The notes under the pieces were generated by a model that searched no databases, was not told the origin of the DNA, and saw nothing but the letters and a program-made list of their open reading frames with translations. The position numbers and the translations under genes are program-made. Below, piece after piece: positions 60,811-64,000 of a stretch of 64,000 nt of DNA. Source of the stretch: Candidatus Finniella inopinata (GTDB taxonomy: Bacteria > Pseudomonadota > Alphaproteobacteria > Paracaedibacterales > CAIULA01); NCBI RefSeq assembly GCF_004210305.1, contig NZ_SCFB01000005.1, positions 228,863 through 292,862 of the forward strand, in the 5' to 3' direction. The number at the start of each line of letters is the position of its first letter. The first letter of the stretch is position 1.

Positions 60811-62682
60811 ATGCGTCAGTTCCTCCATCGGCTTATCCTGTTTTTAATCTTTGGCGTAACTGCTACGACCAGTAGTGCCTTCTTTATCTTTTTCTACTAT
60901 GGCCGGGGGTTGCCCAATTATGACTATTTAACGGATTACCAGCCCCCGCAAGCCAGCCGTTTGTTTGCCAATAATTACCAATTGATCAAAGAATATGCGG
61001 TGGAAAGGCGGTTTTTTAAACCCCTGAACCAAATGCCGCCGCGACTGATTCAAGCTTTTCTGGCCGCAGAAGACAGAAATTTTTATTACCATTTTGGGTT
61101 GGATTTCAGTGGTTTATTAAGGGCCGTGTTGACCAACACCTTGAAAAAAAGCTGGCAGAATAGGCCGCTCGGTGCCTCGACTATTACGCAGCAGGTGGCC
61201 AAAAACTTTCTTGTGGGGAATGAAGCTTCCTTCAAACGAAAAATCAAAGAGGCCGTAATATCAATCCGCTTAGAGCTGAGCCTGCCCAAAAATCGCATCC
61301 TGGAATTATATTTGAATCAAGTTTATTTGGGCCGCGGCAGTTATGGTGTCACAGCAGCAGCGCAGGCTTATTTTGGGAAAAGTTTGGATGATTTATCCCT
61401 TGAGGAATGCGCCTTTCTAGCAGCTTTACCCAAAGCCCCTTCCATTTATGATAGGGAATCCGAAGCTAAAAAGGTACAAGGAAGGCGCGACTGGGTTTTA
61501 GATCGAATGCTGCAAGAAGGGGCCATCACGATCCAAAACTGCCGTGTGGCACAAGGTACGCTCGTCACCATTTTGAAACCCGAACCATTGTCCCATAACG
61601 CTGATTATTTTGCCGAGGAGACGCGCCGCCAACTTCAATTTTCTTTGGGTCGATCGGACTTATCCACGGCTGGTTTAAATGTCTTTACAACCTTGGATCC
61701 CGATCTTCAGACCATTGCCCATGAAAGCCTTCAGCAAGGTTTATTGGCGTATGATCCAACCCAGATAACGCCAGAGGTTAGCGGCGGTATTGTGGTGATG
61801 GAGGCTGAAACCGGCAATGTCTTGGCGTTAAGTGGAGGGTTCGACTTTTTTAAAAGCCAATTCAACTGCGCCACTCAGGCATGGCGGCAAACGGGGTCTG
61901 CGTTTAAACCAATTGTTTATCTGTCAGCCCTGGAACAGGGATATACACCCGAAACACTGATCCATGATGGCCCTGTCAAAATCAATCTGGGACGGGGATT
62001 GGGATATTATCAACCCAAAAACTTTACAAGGAAATACTACGGCCTTTGCCCTTTGAGGATTGGCATTGAACAATCACGCAATGCGATGACTGTAAAATTG
62101 GCCCAACAAATTGGGATGGAACCCATACAAAGAATGGCCGCTCGGTTGGGTGTCATCAGTCATTTGCCCAATCAATTATCTATGGCATTGGGCGCTGGCG
62201 AGACGACTTTGCTGCGTATGACAACAGCCTATTGCATGATTGTAAATGGTGGCAAAAAAATGCGCCCCCTCTTTTTTCATAAAATTGAAAACCATTTGGG
62301 CGAAACCATTTTTGAGCCTGACCAAGGTCCTGAGGAAAACGTGCTGGACGCAGGCTTGGCGGACGAGATGACGGACATGTTAAGAAGTGTCGTCCACCGG
62401 GGGACAGGGCGTCGATTAAGTTATTTGGCCGAGAAGTATCAAATGGATATAGGGGGCAAAACAGGTACGACCAACGATTGCTTTGATGCGTGGTTTATCG
62501 GTTTTATTAAACAGCCCATGGGGCCAACTTTGGTGATTGGTATTTTTGTCGGGTTTTTAAAGCCAAAGTCGCTGGGGCGCCATGGAACAGGGTCGCGCGT
62601 GGCATTGCCCATTTTCGAAAATTTTGTAAAAAGCTATGGCGAAAAAATGATGAATGCTCGTAAAGTACTTGAAGTTTCTTGA
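60811..62682 (+). CDS. Bifunctional penicillin-binding protein 1A (transglycosylase/transpeptidase)
   Basis: 623 residues. N-terminal membrane anchor (10-30), then a GT51 glycosyltransferase domain with catalytic Glu at 87 (AAEDRNFYYHFG), GASTITQQVAKNF and the RKIKEAVISIRLE / ILELYLNQVYLG motifs. The transpeptidase domain has S363-x-x-K366 (TGSAFKP), SRN (422-424) and KTGT (550-553), so all catalytic motifs are intact. It is about 150-200 residues shorter than E. coli PBP1a because the extra OB-like insert between the domains is missing. Indicates that the organism makes peptidoglycan. Confidence 0.93.
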   Translation: MRQFLHRLILFLIFGVTATTSSAFFIFFYYGRGLPNYDYLTDYQPPQASRLFANNYQLIKEYAVERRFFKPLNQMPPRLIQAFLAAEDRNFYYHFGLDFSGLLRAVLTNTLKKSWQNRPLGASTITQQVAKNFLVGNEASFKRKIKEAVISIRLELSLPKNRILELYLNQVYLGRGSYGVTAAAQAYFGKSLDDLSLEECAFLAALPKAPSIYDRESEAKKVQGRRDWVLDRMLQEGAITIQNCRVAQGTLVTILKPEPLSHNADYFAEETRRQLQFSLGRSDLSTAGLNVFTTLDPDLQTIAHESLQQGLLAYDPTQITPEVSGGIVVMEAETGNVLALSGGFDFFKSQFNCATQAWRQTGSAFKPIVYLSALEQGYTPETLIHDGPVKINLGRGLGYYQPKNFTRKYYGLCPLRIGIEQSRNAMTVKLAQQIGMEPIQRMAARLGVISHLPNQLSMALGAGETTLLRMTTAYCMIVNGGKKMRPLFFHKIENHLGETIFEPDQGPEENVLDAGLADEMTDMLRSVVHRGTGRRLSYLAEKYQMDIGGKTGTTNDCFDAWFIGFIKQPMGPTLVIGIFVGFLKPKSLGRHGTGSRVALPIFENFVKSYGEKMMNARKVLEVS

Positions 62683-62744
62683 CGTCTTTTTAAAGAAAAT
62701 TGAAATAAATTAAAGTTATTTTCTAGAGTGCCACAAGAAACCAT

Positions 62745-62773
62745 TTGACCTAATAAATAGATTTTATTATAGT
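62745..62773 (+). promoter_or_regulatory. Putative sigma-70 promoter of the secreted disordered protein gene
   Basis: TTGACC at 62745-62750 and TATAGT at 62768-62773 with exactly 17 bases between them, 28 bases before the GTG start. Confidence 0.65.
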
Positions 62774-62800
62774 TAAAGTGTTGTTGTTGGAGTAGTATCA

Positions 62801-63529
62801 GTGCGTAAACAGTTTAATTCTTTGATAATATTGACAGGTTTGGGTGTTTCGTCATCTGGCGTGTGTGCATCATCAAGTGACCAAAGTGTGTCTGCTTTCC
62901 CCTCCACTAAAGTTATTTTTCCTAAAGATTTAGCTCCAAAATATCCAGCTCCTAAAGCTGTTGTGAAAATAATCATTGACGGAGAAATAGAGGCCAGGCC
63001 TGGCACACCCCCTCCTAGTCAGGAGCAGATCGATGATAGTATGGAACGGAGAATGCCGGACAGACACTTACGCCAACATTCCTCACATGTATTCAAAAGT
63101 TTTCAAGTGAGGGGCCAATCTCAGCTTTCAGACCCCACTTCGTTACCACTTACCTCCAATACCGAAAGATTCAGAAAAGATGAGATGCCTGGACAGGTTC
63201 CGCATGGTGAAGTATCGTCACTCTGCGTTATGCCTGCAAGTCCTCCAGAAAATGATCTTCCTCCGCATTCACACTCGGCTCCTCCTCCGTTAAGACAGTT
63301 TAATCAGTCTCCAGATATTGTTGTCAGTGGTGATGATGATAGGGAACTTCCCAGATTTAATGATTCACTAACAGCACAACAAAGCGTTATACCAGGTCTT
63401 GTTCCTTTAAATAGTGATTTAGAAACACCTTCTGAAAAAAAGCAGAAAATTCCCTTCAATAACCAGGTTTTCCCTCAGGACACACCAGGGCATAAGAAAA
63501 AAAAATCTGGTGTTGTATATCATAGCTGA
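62801..63529 (+). CDS. Hypothetical exported, largely disordered protein
   Basis: 242 residues from a GTG preceded by TTGGAG. A signal peptide ends at GVCA/SSS (about residue 24). The mature part is rich in Pro, Ser, Asp and Gln, with no predicted folded domain; it includes a Pro cluster (SAPPPLRQF), an acidic patch (SGDDDREL) and two basic clusters near the end (EKKQKIP and HKKKKSG) that resemble nuclear localisation signals. It has its own good promoter. Probably secreted; role unknown. Confidence 0.62.
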   Translation: MRKQFNSLIILTGLGVSSSGVCASSSDQSVSAFPSTKVIFPKDLAPKYPAPKAVVKIIIDGEIEARPGTPPPSQEQIDDSMERRMPDRHLRQHSSHVFKSFQVRGQSQLSDPTSLPLTSNTERFRKDEMPGQVPHGEVSSLCVMPASPPENDLPPHSHSAPPPLRQFNQSPDIVVSGDDDRELPRFNDSLTAQQSVIPGLVPLNSDLETPSEKKQKIPFNNQVFPQDTPGHKKKKSGVVYHS

Positions 63530-63532
63530 ACA

Positions 63533-63675
63533 CCTAAAATTGACCAACTTCTGTGCCCTAGTGAATCTTTTGAATAGAGAAACATCGGGGCCTTCTGCGT
63601 AAGTCGAATAAGGGAGGCCGCAGAAGCCTTCCTAACACACCTTAAAAATGAGTTACGCAGAAGGGTCAATTTAGG
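63533..63675. repeat. Small inverted-repeat element (MITE-like or IS remnant)
   Basis: About 143 bases bounded by CCTAAAATTGACC (63533-63545) and GGTCAATTTAGG (63664-63675), complementary apart from one base. A perfect 12-bp inner pair CCTTCTGCGTAA (63591-63602) / TTACGCAGAAGG (63653-63664) and an extra CGCAGAAG (63619-63626) lie within. No coding capacity. Confidence 0.5.
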
Positions 63676-64000
63676 ACTCAATCTAATTCATTTTCGACCT
63701 CTTTTTTCTCTCTTGAACCGCACCATTTCAGAAAGAATGAAACGACTGGGTTTAAAACCCTACTTGCAATGTGTCCCTGGATAAGACAAAAATTCTGGGT
63801 GAAAGGCTTGATACCCTTCGCTTCATCTCCATAATGATGAATGTTGTGATGTTCGCGGTTAAGGATAAGTTTCTTATCTTTAGCGTGTTTTTCCAAAGAA
63901 CTTTCTTCTTGATGGTTGCTGTGGGCTGCGTATTCCGGCGAATTCGAACGGCAATTCTGGTTTTATCCGAATGGCCGTTCCGGTTTAATTCGAACGGTGA
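63676..64000. other. Right-end region without a supported gene
   Basis: On the minus strand there is an open frame of about 105 codons from a stop near 63990 to 63678 (…HSNHQEESSLEKHAKDKKLILNREHHNIHHYGD…), but it has no ATG; only a TTG at 63896. It may be the tail of a broken gene. Near the edge, AATTCGAACGG occurs twice about 45 bases apart, with related TTCCGG/CCGAATGG words between. Not recognised. Confidence 0.25.

Overview
The window looks like a chromosomal segment of an alphaproteobacterium, probably a host-associated intracellular lineage of the Holosporales / Paracaedibacter kind. This is inference from gene content. The ribosomal block is alphaproteobacterial in order and begins with tRNA-Trp-secE-nusG. 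Around it are a class I PHA synthase, an RMD1/DUF155 protein, an ISAs1-type insertion sequence, decaying genes and many exported proteins with host-like features.

Layout. (1) 1-4100: an M16 peptidase (minus strand, cut by the left edge), znuA-like, nadK, greA and a secreted orphan. (2) 4195-34117: one almost unbroken translation/transcription block on the plus strand: tRNA-Trp, secE, nusG, rplKAJL, rpoBC, rpsL, rpsG, fusA, tuf, the S10, spc and alpha operons with secY and adk, ending in rpoA-rplQ and a terminator. (3) 34337-41038: two genes 33 bases apart. The first encodes a 1580-residue inverse autotransporter whose passenger carries two tandem IQ (calmodulin-binding) motifs. The second encodes a 641-residue exported protein ending in a CaaX prenylation box identical to that of lamin B1 (CAIM). 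(4) 41053-46293: housekeeping genes acnA and transaldolase (minus) and priA (plus). (5) 46305-51549: a Pmp-like repeat protein without a barrel, a secreted orphan flanked by two wrecked copies of a P-loop kinase gene, nfu (apparently using a CTG start), a lytic transglycosylase and a frameshifted secreted-protein pseudogene. (6) 51757-58051: phaC, an exported glycosyltransferase, an ABC-F ATPase with what looks like a ribosome-sensing leader peptide and attenuator, a small secreted protein and a DUF155 protein. (7) 58198-64000: an ISAs1-type element that appears to have split an ankyrin-repeat gene in frame, a bifunctional penicillin-binding protein, a secreted disordered protein, and a non-coding tail with a small inverted-repeat element.

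The best candidate for an undescribed system is the inverse autotransporter / CaaX-protein pair. The first would present calmodulin-binding motifs at the bacterial surface, and the second would be a substrate for host farnesyltransferase. Both carry clusters of proline-directed basic sites and a D-x-ENN motif. Several other exported proteins share one architecture: a signal peptide ending in Ala-Ser, then a Ser-rich linker, then a domain. No search was run; family names rest on motifs read from the translated sequence.
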